Notes: generated by a model not told the origin, from the sequence alone. 64,000 nucleotides of DNA from Lysobacter capsici (GCF_014779555.2 NZ_CP094357.1:2604001-2668000); one strand, 5' to 3'. Shown: positions 26,336 through 36,003, numbered from the stretch's first letter. Made by a program: numbers and translations.

Positions 26336-26460
26336 CGATTCCCGATTCCCGATTCCCGATTCCCGATTCCCGATTCCCGAATCCCGATTCCCGAATCCCG
26401 ATTCCCGAATCCCGATTCCCGAATCCCGAATCCCGAATCCCGAATCCCGAATCCCGAATC
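26336..26460. repeat. Long GATTCCC/GAATCCC heptamer array
   Basis: About 18 head-to-tail 7-bp units span 125 bp, first GATTCCC and then increasingly GAATCCC. The last unit overlaps the stop codon of smpB (26459-26461). In the sense of smpB it reads GGGATTC, with GGG every seven bases. Confidence 0.93.
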
Positions 26461-26971
26461 AAGCGTTGCGGTTATGCCGCCGCATCACCTGCTGCTTCTG
26501 ACGCGCCCAGTCGCGATCCTTGCTGGCTTCGCGCTTGTCGTGGTCCTGCTTGCCCTTCGCCAGCGCGATCTCGACCTTGACCTTATTGCCTTTCCAGTAC
26601 AGCGCGGTCGGCACGAGGGTGTAGCCGTCGCGCTGCACCCGGCCGATCAGGTTGTCGATCTCGCGCTTGTGCAGCAGCAGCTTGCGGCTGCGGCGTTCCT
26701 CGGCGACGACGTGGGTCGAGGCCGAGATCAGCGGGGTCATCTGCGAGCCGATCAGGAAGATTTCGCCACGCAGGACGACCGCGTAGCTTTCGGTGATGTT
26801 CGCGCGTCCGGCGCGGATGGACTTGAGCTCCCAGCCCTGCAGGGCCAGGCCGGCCTCGAAGCGTTCCTCGAGGTGGTACTCGTGGCGGGCGCGCTTGTGC
26901 AGCGCGATGGTGCCGCCGGCGGCGCCCTTTCCTTTATCCTTGCCGGCCTTGTTGTTTGTATTTTTAGCCAT
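26459..26971 (-). CDS. smpB: SsrA-binding protein SmpB
   Basis: The 170-residue protein binds tmRNA and delivers it to stalled ribosomes. Conserved blocks include [44 protein letters not shown], and the basic tail [14 protein letters not shown], which enters the mRNA channel. The first 20 residues are Lys/Gly-rich. The frame is open further upstream, but the ATG at 26971 matches the family start. The stop codon lies within a heptamer repeat array. ssrA is about 5 kb upstream in this window. Confidence 0.96.
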   Translation of the reverse strand: MAKNTNNKAGKDKGKGAAGGTIALHKRARHEYHLEERFEAGLALQGWELKSIRAGRANITESYAVVLRGEIFLIGSQMTPLISASTHVVAEERRSRKLLLHKREIDNLIGRVQRDGYTLVPTALYWKGNKVKVEIALAKGKQDHDKREASKDRDWARQKQQVMRRHNRNA

Positions 26972-27152
26972 GAGTGATTGTCCACGATCCGAAGGCGGTT
27001 TGAGTAGCCACCCGCGACTATTGCTGCAATGCGATGCCCGATCCGAAGCTGAAACGCGAAAAACCCCAGGTTCGGACCTGCCGGAACTCCCGCGCGACAC
27101 GCCGCGACCCTTGGCTTGAATTCCCCACCGCGGCCCCAATTGCGATAGCCAC

Positions 27153-27629
27153 ATGCCTACGATCCGCCGTTCCGCCCTGGTCGAACACTCCGCCGCGCGC
27201 ATGTTCGCGCTGGTCAACGATGTCGCCGCCTATCCGCGCCGCTTCGACTGGTGCGAGCAGGCGCAGGTGCTGGAGGCCGACGAGCGCCACATGGTCGCGC
27301 GCCTGGACCTGGGCCTGGGCGCGCTGCGGACCTGGTTCACCACCCACAACACCTTGACGCCGCCGCACCACATCGAGCTGAAACTGGTCGACGGGCCGTT
27401 TCGCAAGCTCGGCGGGCGTTGGGAATTCCATGCGCTCGACGAGTCGGCCTGCAAGGTCACCCTGACCCTGGAATTCGAACCGGCGATCAAGCTGCTCGGG
27501 CCGGCGATGGCGGTCGGCTTCCAGAGCCTGGCCGACCGCATGGTCGACGACTTCGTCCGCGTCGCCGATCGCGGCGCGGAACCGGCGGTGCCGACCGCGA
27601 CGCCGGCCGACGGCGCGGCGTCGGCGTGA
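27153..27629 (+). CDS. ratA: RatA / Coq10-like START-domain protein
   Basis: This 158-residue SRPBCC-fold protein has the family start [30 protein letters not shown] and the [17 protein letters not shown] block. E. coli RatA was reported to block 70S assembly, while related Coq10 proteins bind ubiquinone, and the second role may be the more general one. It is followed by rnfH with overlapping GTGA, the usual ratAB arrangement, and lies divergent from smpB as in many gammaproteobacteria. Confidence 0.92.
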   Translation: MPTIRRSALVEHSAARMFALVNDVAAYPRRFDWCEQAQVLEADERHMVARLDLGLGALRTWFTTHNTLTPPHHIELKLVDGPFRKLGGRWEFHALDESACKVTLTLEFEPAIKLLGPAMAVGFQSLADRMVDDFVRVADRGAEPAVPTATPADGAASA

Positions 27630-27892
27630 AGGTCGAGGTCGTCCGCGCCTGGCCGCAACGGTTCCAAGCGCTGACGCTGGAACTGGCCGACGGCGCGGTG
27701 CTGGGCGACGCGGTCGCCGCGGCCGGCTGGCAGGACGACGCGCAGATCAGCGGTTACGCGGTTTTTGGCGTCAAGGCGCTCGCCGACACGCCGTTGCGCG
27801 ATGGTGACCGGGTCGAATTGCTGCGGCCGTTGCAGGTCGATCCCAAGGACGCGCGCAGGCGCCGCGCGGCCGATCGGCCGCTGAAGAAATAG
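27626..27892 (+). CDS. rnfH: RnfH family ubiquitin-fold protein (RatB)
   Basis: The protein has 88 residues with a beta-grasp fold typical of RnfH/YfjF: VEVVRAWPQRFQALTLEL, GDAVAAAGW, GYAVFGVKALADTPLRDGDRVELLRPLQVDPKDARR. Translation probably starts at the GTG at 27626, which overlaps the ratA stop. No in-frame ATG fits the conserved N-terminus. Its function is poorly defined in all bacteria. Confidence 0.9.
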   Translation: MKVEVVRAWPQRFQALTLELADGAVLGDAVAAAGWQDDAQISGYAVFGVKALADTPLRDGDRVELLRPLQVDPKDARRRRAADRPLKK

Positions 27893-28012
27893 ACGGGCAG
27901 GGCGATCAGCGCGAAGCGGTTCGAACCTGATCGTTCGAGCAGGGCCGCTTAAGCGCTGAGCGAGTCGCCGAGATGTCGGGTCAGGGCGCGACGGATCGCC
28001 GCGCCGCCAGGA

Positions 28013-28414
28013 TCAGCGCCGGCGGCGCTTGTCCTTTTCCTTGTCGCGGGCCAGGTTGCGGCCGAACTGCTTGACCGAGGCCTTGGCGATCTGTTCGTCC
28101 TGCTCGGGGAAGTAGTCGCCTTCCCACTTGGTCAGGGCGTCGTTTTCGAACCACAGGGTCAGGTTCTTGCGCTGGGTGGTGCCGAGGCGGTCGACGCGCT
28201 GGGTCGAGGTGTAGTCCCAGCGGTTCTGATGGAACGGGTCTTCGATCGACGGCGTGCCGATCAGCACCTGCACCTGCTGCTTGCTCATGCCGGTCTGGAG
28301 CTGGTCGACGGCGGTCTTCTCGAGCAGATTGCCCTGGTAGATCGGCTGCTTGTAGATGATGCCGCAGCCAGCGGTGAGCAGGGAGATCGAGAGAACGAGC
28401 AGGAGCTTACGCAT
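28013..28414 (-). CDS. bamE: Outer-membrane assembly lipoprotein BamE
   Basis: This 133-residue lipoprotein has a lipobox LLTAGC with the acylated Cys17. The SmpA/OmlA fold is visible in YQGNLLEKTAVDQLQTGMSK, VLIGTPSIEDPFHQNRWDY and LTLWFENDALTKWEGDYFP. BamE stabilises the BamABCD complex that inserts outer-membrane barrels. The C-terminal tail is unusually basic (KEKDKRRRR). It is divergent from fur, the conserved arrangement in Xanthomonadaceae. Confidence 0.95.
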   Translation of the reverse strand: MRKLLLVLSISLLTAGCGIIYKQPIYQGNLLEKTAVDQLQTGMSKQQVQVLIGTPSIEDPFHQNRWDYTSTQRVDRLGTTQRKNLTLWFENDALTKWEGDYFPEQDEQIAKASVKQFGRNLARDKEKDKRRRR

Positions 28415-28634
28415 CGTATGAGGGTCTGCGGCAGTCGAAGGCAACGGGGCCGATGATACACTGAAGCCAGACCTCACCAAGGGCGGATCGCAGCGTCGGC
28501 AACCCCCGCGCGTTCATCCGCCATTCCGGCCCGCCCGCTCCGTCCGCCCAGTGCGCAGCCCTCGCGGCGACGGCCAGCCGGTCAACACCTCCGGTCCGGC
28601 CCGTGCCGGGCCGCACAGCTCAAGGGAAGTACCC

Positions 28635-29036
28635 ATGGAATCGCAGGACCTGCGCAACGTCGGCCTCAAGGTCACCCACCCGCGCATGCGGATTCTGGAA
28701 CTGCTCGAGCAGGCCAAGCCGCGGCACATGACCGCCGAAGACATCTACCGGATGCTGCTGGAAAAAGGCGAGGACATCGGCCTGGCCACGGTGTACCGCG
28801 TGCTGACCCAGTTCGAGTCGGCGGGGCTGGTGCTCAAGCACAACTTCGAGGCCGGCCAGTCGGTGTACGAGCTCGATCGCGGCCATCACCACGATCACAT
28901 GGTCGATATCGAAAGCGGCAAGATCATCGAGTTCGAAAGCCCGGAGATCGAGGAATTGCAGCGCAAGGTCGCGGCCAAGCACGGCTACGAGATCGAGGAG
29001 CATTCGTTGGTGTTGTATGTGCGCAAGAAGCGGTGA
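28635..29036 (+). CDS. fur: Ferric uptake regulator Fur
   Basis: This 133-residue iron-responsive repressor has a winged-helix N-terminus (GLKVTHPRMRILELLEQ, GLATVYRVLTQFE) and metal sites in HHHDHM and later His/Glu residues. The protein contains no cysteine. The structural-zinc CxxC of E. coli Fur is replaced (DIES), which fits the Xanthomonadaceae subtype. The start follows AAGGGAAG. A GGGATTT-type repeat begins only a few bases after the stop codon. Confidence 0.96.
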   Translation: MESQDLRNVGLKVTHPRMRILELLEQAKPRHMTAEDIYRMLLEKGEDIGLATVYRVLTQFESAGLVLKHNFEAGQSVYELDRGHHHDHMVDIESGKIIEFESPEIEELQRKVAAKHGYEIEEHSLVLYVRKKR

Positions 29037-29039
29037 GAT

Positions 29040-29190
29040 TTGGGATTTGAAAGCCGGGATTTGAAAGCTGGGATTTGAGATTCGGGATTCGGGATTTGGG
29101 ATTTGGGATTGGTTGAGCCCGGGAGTCGCGATTCGGGATTTTGGGATTGGTTGAGGCCAAGAGTCGCGCTTCGGGATTGGTGAGAAGCCA
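29040..29190. repeat. GGGATTT/GGGATTC degenerate array after fur
   Basis: About 12 imperfect units of GGGATTTGA, GGGATTCG and GGGATTGG follow the fur stop codon directly. The G-rich strand is the fur sense strand. Confidence 0.8.
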
Positions 29191-29248
29191 GGATGGATCG
29201 CGGTTGCTGGTGGTTTGAAGTTGCCGGTGATTTGAATCGAAATGCACG

Positions 29249-29280
29249 AAGGCCCGCCAATGGCGGGCCTTTGCTTTTTT
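29249..29280 (+). terminator. Rho-independent terminator after fur
   Basis: AAGGCCCGCC/GGCGGGCCTT with a 3-base loop is followed by TTGCTTTTTT. It lies about 210 bases after fur, beyond the repeat array, so the array would be transcribed. Confidence 0.85.
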
Positions 29281-29317
29281 GTGGGGTGTGAAGAGCCTTT
29301 AGCGCCATCCCTCCAGG

Positions 29318-29670
29318 CCGTCATTCCCGCGAAGGCGGGGATCCAGAGGCTTCAGCGTCATCCCACCAGACCGTCATTCCCGCGAACATGGGAATCCAGT
29401 GACTTCAGCGTCGTCCCACTAGGACGTCATCCCCGCGAGGGCGAGGATCCAGAAGCTTCAGCGTCATCCCACCAGGACGTCATTCCCGCGAAAGCGGGCT
29501 CTGCTTTACTTCGGCGAAGCCGAACATCCAGAGACTTCAGCGTCGTCCCACCAGACCGTCATTCCCGCGAACGCGGGAATCCAGTGACTTCAAACGTTCT
29601 CGCACGAAAGGCCCTGGATGTTCGGCTTCGCCGAAGTAAAGCAGAGCCCGCCTTCGCGGGAATGACGGTA
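29318..29670. repeat. REP-like palindrome cluster
   Basis: Six or more GTCATTCCCGCGAA elements are separated by a regular spacer (GGGATCCAGAGGCTTCAGCGTCATCCC type) and end in an inverted copy at 29646-29667. One unit is the composite form containing CTTTACTTCGGCGAAGCCGA. No gene is seen from 29281 to 29902. Confidence 0.85.
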
Positions 29671-29902
29671 GGAAGGAGCGAGGCGGCTGGTGGGGCGCTG
29701 CTTCGGCTGCCTTGTGAAATATGCGTCTGTGGAAATGCATGGCCTGCGACGTAGGACAGCTAGCGGAGGGCCTTGCGCAGCGATGGAGCAGCGGAGTGCA
29801 GGGCTTGCGCAGCAGCGGAGCGGCAGGTCTTGCATAGCGGCAGAGCAAGAGCAGTAGCAGAGCTAGGCCGCTACGCTCTGACCGATTCCCGAATCCCGGC
29901 TC

Positions 29903-31585
29903 TCAACCCACATCCGCCAGCAACCGCTTGGCCGCCGCGCGCACTTCCTTGGTCAGTTCGACGCCGCCGAGCATGCGCGCCAGTTCCTCTTCGCGCTGCT
30001 TGGCCGCGAGCACCTGCACGGCGCTCTGGGTGACGCCTTCGCTGGCGGCCTTGCTGACCCGGTAGTGGGCGTGGCCCTGGGCGGCGACCTGGGCCAGGTG
30101 GGTCACGCACAGCACCTGGCGGCTGGCGCCGAGCGCGCGCAGTTTCTGGCCGACGATCTCGGCCACCGCGCCGCCGATGCCGGAGTCGACTTCGTCGAAC
30201 ACCATGGTCGGCACCGCGTCCATGCCGAACGCGGCCACTTCGATCGCCAGCGAGATGCGCGACAACTCGCCGCCGGAGGCGACCTTGCGCAGCGCGCGCG
30301 CGGGCTGACCGGGGTTGGCCGCGACCAAAAATTCGATGCGTTCGCCGCCGTTCGGATCGGGCCGGTCTTCGTCGAGCGGTTCGATCGCGACGTCGAAACG
30401 GCCGCCGCCCATGCCCAGTTCGCCGATCAGTTCGGTGGTCTTGGACGACAGTGATTTGGCCGCGTCGCGGCGGGCCTTGCCGAGCACGTCGGCGGCCTTG
30501 CGCCAGCCCTTGCGCGCGGTTTCGATTTCCAGGTCCAGCGTTTCCAGGCGCACGCCGGCGCCGCGCAGCATCTCCAGCTCGGCGGCGATGCCGTCGCGGG
30601 TCGCGGCCAGTTGTTCGGGGGCGATGCGGTGCTTGCGCGCCAGTTCGTGCAGGCGGCCGATCCGGCTTTCGATCTGTTCGAACGCGGACGGGTCCAGGTC
30701 GAGGTCGTCGCGGACCCGGTCTAGCAGGACCAGGGCTTCGTCGATCTGGATCGCGGCGTTGTCGAGCATGGCGTCGACCTCGCCCAGGCGCGGTTCGTGC
30801 TCGGTCACGCGCTGCAGTTCGCCGCGCACCTGCTGCAGGGTGCGGGTCAGCGAGGGGCCTTCGTCGCCGCCGATGCGCGCGAACGCGGCTTCGCAGGCGG
30901 CGATCAGGCCGGCGGCGTGGGCGTGGCGGCGATGGTCGGCGGTGAGCTTGGCCAGCGCCTCGGGGTCGAGCGCTTCGCGTTCGAGTTCGCGGTGCTGGTG
31001 TTCGAGCCAGCCGATCCGGTCGGACACGTCGCCTTGCGCCATCAGCGTGTCGCGCTCGCGCAGCAGCGCGCTCCAGGCGCGCGCGGCGGCCTCGACCGCG
31101 CCGCGCGCGGCGTCGGTGCGTCCGTAGGCGTCGAGCAGGGTCAGCTGGCTGGCCTTGGCCATCAGCGCCTGGTGTTCGTGCTGGCCGTGGATTTCGACCA
31201 GACGCCCGGCCAGTTCGCCGAGCTGGCCCAGGGTGACGGGACGGCCGTTGACCCAGGCGCGCGAACCGCCGTCGGCGCGGATCACCCGGCGGATCTGGCA
31301 GACCGGCGTATCGCCGTCGCCGGTTTCGTCGAGTTCGTTGTCGCGCAGCCAGTCGGCGGCTTGCGGGGCGTCGTCGAGGGTGAAGTCGGCGACCAGTTCG
31401 GCGCGGTCGGCGCCGTGGCGGACCACGCCGCTGTCGGCGCGCAGGCCCGACAACAGGCCAAGGGCGTCGACCAGCAGCGACTTGCCGGCGCCGGTTTCGC
31501 CGGAGATCACGGTGAGGCCGGGTCCGAAACTGAGTTCGGCGGCGCTGACGACGGCGAATTGCTTGAGCGAGAGGTGGGCGAGCAT
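29903..31585 (-). CDS. recN: DNA repair protein RecN
   Basis: This 560-residue SMC-like ATPase acts in double-strand break repair. Walker A GETGAGKS (29-36), a long coiled-coil middle with a RAELVADF/EIHGQHEHQ region, and the C-terminal ASGGELSRISLAIE signature plus Walker B PTMVFDEVDSGIGG are all present. The ATG at 31585 gives the conserved N-terminus (MLAHLSLKQFAVVSAAEL). Two heptamer copies lie directly after its stop codon. It is divergent from hrcA, the common order in this family. Confidence 0.96.
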   Translation of the reverse strand: MLAHLSLKQFAVVSAAELSFGPGLTVISGETGAGKSLLVDALGLLSGLRADSGVVRHGADRAELVADFTLDDAPQAADWLRDNELDETGDGDTPVCQIRRVIRADGGSRAWVNGRPVTLGQLGELAGRLVEIHGQHEHQALMAKASQLTLLDAYGRTDAARGAVEAAARAWSALLRERDTLMAQGDVSDRIGWLEHQHRELEREALDPEALAKLTADHRRHAHAAGLIAACEAAFARIGGDEGPSLTRTLQQVRGELQRVTEHEPRLGEVDAMLDNAAIQIDEALVLLDRVRDDLDLDPSAFEQIESRIGRLHELARKHRIAPEQLAATRDGIAAELEMLRGAGVRLETLDLEIETARKGWRKAADVLGKARRDAAKSLSSKTTELIGELGMGGGRFDVAIEPLDEDRPDPNGGERIEFLVAANPGQPARALRKVASGGELSRISLAIEVAAFGMDAVPTMVFDEVDSGIGGAVAEIVGQKLRALGASRQVLCVTHLAQVAAQGHAHYRVSKAASEGVTQSAVQVLAAKQREEELARMLGGVELTKEVRAAAKRLLADVG

Positions 31586-31984
31586 GCGGCGGCGATTGTG
31601 CCTTGAGCGAGCGGGGCTGGGAATGGGAGCGGCGGCGGGGGCGAGCGTAGGAGTGGGGTGGATCATGGGGTGAGACTGGGGCTGAGGGTGGGCTGGCTTG
31701 GGTTTGCGGGTCGGTCCTCGTTGGTTTTGTCAGTCAGGGCCTTGTTGGTTTTTGCTGGACGGGCCGCGTTGCTTTTGCTCGTCACTTCCGCGAATGACGA
31801 GCAAAAGCAAAAGGCGGGCCTCGTCAGATTGCAGACCGATCGCGTCATGCTCTTTACGATTCCCGATTCCCGATTCCCGATTCCCGATTCCCGAAGCTTT
31901 CCCCCAATCCCGAATCCCGAATCCCCAATCCCGGCTTCCAACCAACCCTTGCACCTTCCCCCACCGGCGCTTATATCCACACTC
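31586..31984. other. recN-hrcA divergent region
   Basis: No gene is seen. A heptamer repeat block (31857-31945: GATTCCC then AATCCCG units) ends about 40 bases before hrcA. I found no CIRCE element (TTAGCACTC-N9-GAGTGCTAA) and no clear sigma-32 promoter in this gap. Confidence 0.6.
31857..31945. repeat. Heptamer repeat block upstream of hrcA
   Basis: Five GATTCCC units (31857-31895) are followed by AATCCCGA/AATCCCC units (31906-31945). Here the C-rich strand is the hrcA sense strand, the opposite of the arrays found after stop codons. Confidence 0.85.
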
Positions 31985-33034
31985 ATGAACCGCCGCCCCG
32001 ATCCCAGCCTTGACCCGCGCGCGCGCCAATTGCTGCGCACGCTGATCGGCCGCTACATCCACAGCGGCGAGCCGGTCGGGTCGCAGACTCTGGCCAAGCA
32101 CGCCGGGCTGGACGTCAGCGCGGCGACCATCCGCAACATCCTTGGCGATCTGGAAGACGCCGGCCTGCTCAGCGCGCCGCATGCCTCGGCCGGGCGCATC
32201 CCGACCTCGCAGGGCTATCGCCTGTTCGTCGACTCGCTGCTGCAGGTGCGGCCGCTGCCGGAAGGCGATCTCGCGCGCCTGCGCAGCGAGCTGCCGTCGG
32301 GCACCGGCACCCAGGCCCTGCTCGGCAGCGCCTCGGAACTGCTGTCGGCGATGACCCACTTCGTCGGCGTGGTCAGCGTGCCCAAGCGCGAGCAGTTCGC
32401 GTTCCGGCGCATCGATTTCGTGCCGCTGGACGCGCAGCGGGTGCTGGCGATCCTGGTCTTCGCCGATCAGGACGTGCAGAACCGCATCATCCAGACCCGC
32501 CGTCCGTACGAGGCCGGCGAGCTGGAGCGGGTCGGCAACTACCTCAACGCACATTTCGCCGGCCGGCCGGTCTCGGAGATCCGCGACGTGCTGCTGCTGG
32601 AACTGCGCAACGCCCAGTCCGAAATGCAGACGCTGCTGGCGCAGTCGGTCGAACTGGCCGAGCAGGTGCTGATTCCGGACAACGACGACATGGTCCTGGC
32701 CGGGCAGACCCGGCTGATGGGCGTGCAGGAGCTGGCCGATCTGGACCGGCTGCGCGAGCTGTTCGAAGCCTTCGCGCGCAAGCGCGAGATACTGCAACTG
32801 CTCGAGCGCACCGTGCGCGCGCCGGGCGTGCGCATCTTCATCGGCGAGGAAACCGGGCTGGCGCCGCTGGAAGGGGTGTCGCTGGTGACCGCGCCGTACA
32901 CCTCGGGCGGTCGCGTGCTCGGCGTGCTCGGGGTGATCGGGCCGACCCGGATGGCCTACGACCGGGTGATCCCGGTGGTGCAGGCGGCGGCCGACGCGCT
33001 GGGCAATGCGTTCGGGGCGCCCGACGCCGAATAA
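31985..33034 (+). CDS. hrcA: Heat-inducible transcription repressor HrcA
   Basis: This 349-residue repressor binds CIRCE operators. It has a winged-helix N-terminus (RQLLRTLIGRYIHSGEPVGS, VSAATIRNILGDLEDAGLL, HASAGRIPTSQGYRLFVD) and a GAF-like C-terminal domain ending LGVIGPTRMAYDRVIPVV. It heads the hrcA-grpE-dnaK-dnaJ cluster. No CIRCE box was found in the window, so its targets, probably groESL, lie elsewhere. Confidence 0.96.
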   Translation: MNRRPDPSLDPRARQLLRTLIGRYIHSGEPVGSQTLAKHAGLDVSAATIRNILGDLEDAGLLSAPHASAGRIPTSQGYRLFVDSLLQVRPLPEGDLARLRSELPSGTGTQALLGSASELLSAMTHFVGVVSVPKREQFAFRRIDFVPLDAQRVLAILVFADQDVQNRIIQTRRPYEAGELERVGNYLNAHFAGRPVSEIRDVLLLELRNAQSEMQTLLAQSVELAEQVLIPDNDDMVLAGQTRLMGVQELADLDRLRELFEAFARKREILQLLERTVRAPGVRIFIGEETGLAPLEGVSLVTAPYTSGGRVLGVLGVIGPTRMAYDRVIPVVQAAADALGNAFGAPDAE

Positions 33035-33066
33035 GGCCGGGCCTTCGCGTCTGTGGGGCGGGCCCG

Positions 33067-33201
33067 TGTAGGAGCGGCGCGAGCCGCGACCGCGAATCCC
33101 GTCTTCCCGCGCAGGATTGGTTACGTCGGGTAACCCTCACGGCATGCCCAGGCTGGCGCCGGGTTTGTCGTGGCGCGGTCGCGGCTCGCGCCGCTCCTAC
33201 A
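33067..33201. repeat. Inverted pair of 28-bp REP sequences (REPIN-like)
   Basis: A 28-bp sequence beginning TGTAGGAGCGGCGCGAGC (33067-33094) is repeated as its exact reverse complement at 33174-33201, with 79 bp between. Paired REP sequences of this kind are known from pseudomonads and xanthomonads. It sits between hrcA and the grpE promoter. Confidence 0.9.
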
Positions 33202-33323
33202 GGGGGCGGCCCCACGATCGACGCAGCGGCTGGCATCGCCTTGGGCGCACCGCGATTGTCCCGAAACGCCCCCGCTCGCCGCAACTGAGCGCCGATCCCG
33301 CACGATCGCCGCAGATCCCGGCA

Positions 33324-33349
33324 CTTGAATGGTCCGGCCGCGGCCCCAT
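33324..33349 (+). promoter_or_regulatory. Sigma-32 promoter of grpE
   Basis: CTTGAA (33324-33329), a 14-base spacer and CCCCAT (33344-33349) match the heat-shock consensus exactly. The grpE start codon is 37 bases downstream. Confidence 0.88.
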
Positions 33350-33385
33350 AGCTGGCCTGTCGCGGAAAAACCGCCAGGACCCAGC

Positions 33386-33898
33386 ATGAGCCAAAACGAC
33401 CCCAATCCCGAACTGAACCTCGACGACCAAGCCGCCCCGGCGAGCGCCGAGCCGACCGAGGTCGAGAGCCTGCGCGCCGAGTTGACCCGGCTGCGCGAAG
33501 ACTCGCTGCGCGAACGCGCCGAACTCGACAACCAGCGCAAGCGCGTGGCCCGCGATATCGACATGGCCCGCAAGTTCGCCAACGAGCGCCTGCTCGGCGA
33601 CCTGCTGCCGGTGATCGACAGCCTCGAAGCCGGGCTGAACCTGGCCGGCGGCGAGCCCAACGCGCTGCGCGAAGGCATGGAACTGACCCTGCGCCAGCTG
33701 CTCAAGGTCGCCGGCGACAACGGCCTGGTCGCGGTCGACCCGGTCGGCCAGCCGTTCAACCCCGAGCACCATCAGGCGATGAGCCTGGTGCCCGCGCCGG
33801 GCGTCGCGCCGAACCACGTGGTCCAGGTCTACCAGAAGGGCTGGCTGCTCAACGAGCGCCTGCTGCGTCCGGCCCTGGTCGTGGTCAGCCAGGACTGA
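33386..33898 (+). CDS. grpE: Nucleotide exchange factor GrpE
   Basis: This 170-residue DnaK cochaperone promotes ADP release. An acidic disordered start (1-30) precedes a long coiled coil ([20 protein letters not shown], then [20 protein letters not shown]) and the beta-domain with [15 protein letters not shown] and the C-terminal [16 protein letters not shown]. The ATG at 33386 is downstream of a consensus sigma-32 promoter. dnaK follows but has its own heat-shock promoter. Confidence 0.96.
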   Translation: MSQNDPNPELNLDDQAAPASAEPTEVESLRAELTRLREDSLRERAELDNQRKRVARDIDMARKFANERLLGDLLPVIDSLEAGLNLAGGEPNALREGMELTLRQLLKVAGDNGLVAVDPVGQPFNPEHHQAMSLVPAPGVAPNHVVQVYQKGWLLNERLLRPALVVVSQD

Positions 33899-33983
33899 GC
33901 GGAACCCCGTAATCGCAAGCGGCGGGACGGCCATCGGCCTGGCCCGCGAAGTTCACCAGACGTTAAAGGGCAGGGCACGGGCG

Positions 33984-34010
33984 CTTGAACTGCCCGGCAC
34001 CGAGCCCCAG
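33984..34010 (+). promoter_or_regulatory. Sigma-32 promoter of dnaK
   Basis: CTTGAA (33984-33989), a 15-base spacer and CCCCAG-AT (34005-34010) closely match the heat-shock consensus, 74 bases upstream of the dnaK start. Confidence 0.8.
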
Positions 34011-34083
34011 ATATCGCACATCGGCGGCCTGCAGCAATCGCGCCGCCCCCAACATTGAAGCATTGAGAGAGGGAGCAACATCC

Positions 34084-36003
34084 ATGGGCAAGATCATCGG
34101 CATCGACCTGGGCACGACCAATTCCTGCGTTTCGATCATGGAAGGCGGCAAGGCCAAGGTCATCGAAAACTCCGAAGGCGACCGCACCACCCCGTCGATC
34201 GTCGCGTTCACCAAGGACGGCGAAGTCCTGGTCGGCGCGTCGGCCAAGCGCCAGGCGGTCACCAACCCGAAGAACACCTTCTACGCGGTCAAGCGCCTGA
34301 TCGGCCGCAAGATGACCGACGCCGAAGTGCAGAAGGACCTCGGCCTGGTGCCGTACGCGATCGTCCCGCACGACAACGGCGACGCCTGGGTCGCGACCCA
34401 GGACGGCAAGAAGATGGCGCCGCAGCAGATCTCGGCCGAAGTGCTCGGCAAGATGAAGAAGACCGCCGAAGCCTACCTGGGCGAGCCGGTCACCGAAGCG
34501 GTCATTACTGTGCCGGCCTACTTCAACGACAGCCAGCGCCAGGCGACCAAGGACGCGGGCAAGATCGCCGGCCTCGAGGTCAAGCGCATCATCAACGAAC
34601 CCACCGCGGCCGCGCTGGCCTACGGCATGGACAAGAAGGGCGGCGACCGCAAGGTCGCGGTCTATGACCTCGGCGGCGGCACCTTCGACGTGTCGATCAT
34701 CGAGATCGCTTCGGTCGACGGCGAAATGCAGGTCGAAGTGTTGTCGACCAACGGCGACACCTTCCTCGGCGGCGAAGACTTCGACAAGCGCGTCATCGAC
34801 TACTTGGTCGAAGAGTTCCAGAAGGACCAGGGCATCGACCTGCGCAAGGATCCGCTGGCCCTGCAGCGCCTGAAGGACGCGGCCGAGCGCGCCAAGATCG
34901 AGCTGTCGTCCTCGCAGCAGACCGAAGTCAACCTGCCGTACGTCACCGCCGACGCGTCGGGCCCGAAGCACCTCAACATCAAGCTGACCCGCGCCAAGCT
35001 GGAGTCGCTGGTCGAGGATCTGGTCAAGAAGACGATCGAGCCGTGCCGCATCGCGCTCAACGACGCGGGCCTGCGCGCCAGCGACGTGGCCGAGGTGATC
35101 CTGGTCGGCGGTCAGACCCGCATGCCCAAGGTCAGCCAGGCCGTGGCCGAGTTCTTCGGCAAGGAACCGCGCAAGGACGTCAACCCGGATGAAGCCGTCG
35201 CCGTCGGCGCCGCGATCCAGGGCGGCGTGCTGGCCGGCGACGTCAAGGACGTGCTGCTGCTCGACGTGACCCCGCTGAGCCTGGGCATCGAAACCCTGGG
35301 CGGCGTATTCACCAAGATCATCGAGAAGAACACCACGGTGCCGACCAAGGCCTCGCAGACCTTCTCGACCGCCGAGGACAACCAGTCCGCGGTGACCGTG
35401 CACGTGCTGCAGGGCGAGCGCGATCAGGCCCGCTTCAACAAGTCGCTGGCCCGCTTCGATCTGTCCGGCATCGAGCCCTCGCCGCGCGGCATGCCGCAGG
35501 TCGAGGTGTCGTTCGACATTGACGCCAACGGCATCATCCACGTCAGCGCCAAGGACAAGAAGACCAACAAGGAACAGAAGGTCGAGATCAAGGGCGGCTC
35601 GGGCCTGTCCGAGGAAGAGATCGCCAAGATGGTCGCCGACGCGGAGGCCAATCGCGAGGAAGACCAGAAGTTCCAGGAACTGGTGCAGGCGCGCAACCAC
35701 GCCGACGGCCTGATCCACATGACCCGCAGCACGATCAAGGAGCACGGCGAGAAGTTGCCGGGCGACCAGATCGGCCGCGCTGAAGCCGCCATCTCGGAGC
35801 TGGAAACGGCGATGAAGGGCGACGACAAGGGCCAGATCGAAGCCAAGTCGAAGGCGCTGGAAGAGGCCGCGCAGTCGCTGTTCGCGGCGGCCAACGCCGG
35901 TCAGCCGGGCGAAGGCGCCCCGGCTGGCGACAGCGGCGCATCGGCGAAGGCCGACGACGTGGTCGATGCGGAGTTCACTGAAGTGAAGGACGAGAAGAAG
36001 TAA
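34084..36003 (+). CDS. dnaK: Chaperone DnaK (Hsp70)
   Basis: This 639-residue Hsp70 is of standard length. The ATPase domain has [14 protein letters not shown] (3-16), [12 protein letters not shown] and [12 protein letters not shown] signatures, and the substrate-binding domain and lid end in [13 protein letters not shown], the usual C-terminal acidic motif. GAGAGGGAGC lies before the ATG. It works with GrpE and DnaJ encoded next to it. A short heptamer array begins three bases after its stop codon. Confidence 0.98.
   Translation: MGKIIGIDLGTTNSCVSIMEGGKAKVIENSEGDRTTPSIVAFTKDGEVLVGASAKRQAVTNPKNTFYAVKRLIGRKMTDAEVQKDLGLVPYAIVPHDNGDAWVATQDGKKMAPQQISAEVLGKMKKTAEAYLGEPVTEAVITVPAYFNDSQRQATKDAGKIAGLEVKRIINEPTAAALAYGMDKKGGDRKVAVYDLGGGTFDVSIIEIASVDGEMQVEVLSTNGDTFLGGEDFDKRVIDYLVEEFQKDQGIDLRKDPLALQRLKDAAERAKIELSSSQQTEVNLPYVTADASGPKHLNIKLTRAKLESLVEDLVKKTIEPCRIALNDAGLRASDVAEVILVGGQTRMPKVSQAVAEFFGKEPRKDVNPDEAVAVGAAIQGGVLAGDVKDVLLLDVTPLSLGIETLGGVFTKIIEKNTTVPTKASQTFSTAEDNQSAVTVHVLQGERDQARFNKSLARFDLSGIEPSPRGMPQVEVSFDIDANGIIHVSAKDKKTNKEQKVEIKGGSGLSEEEIAKMVADAEANREEDQKFQELVQARNHADGLIHMTRSTIKEHGEKLPGDQIGRAEAAISELETAMKGDDKGQIEAKSKALEEAAQSLFAAANAGQPGEGAPAGDSGASAKADDVVDAEFTEVKDEKK

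Noticed and set aside
26336-26460. Heptamer array considered as a CRISPR or minisatellite gene
   Set aside because: Units are 7 bp without unique spacers and there are no cas genes. It is a simple tandem repeat.
31586-34083. CIRCE operator for HrcA
   Set aside because: No TTAGCACTC/GAGTGCTAA pair was found upstream of hrcA, grpE or dnaK.
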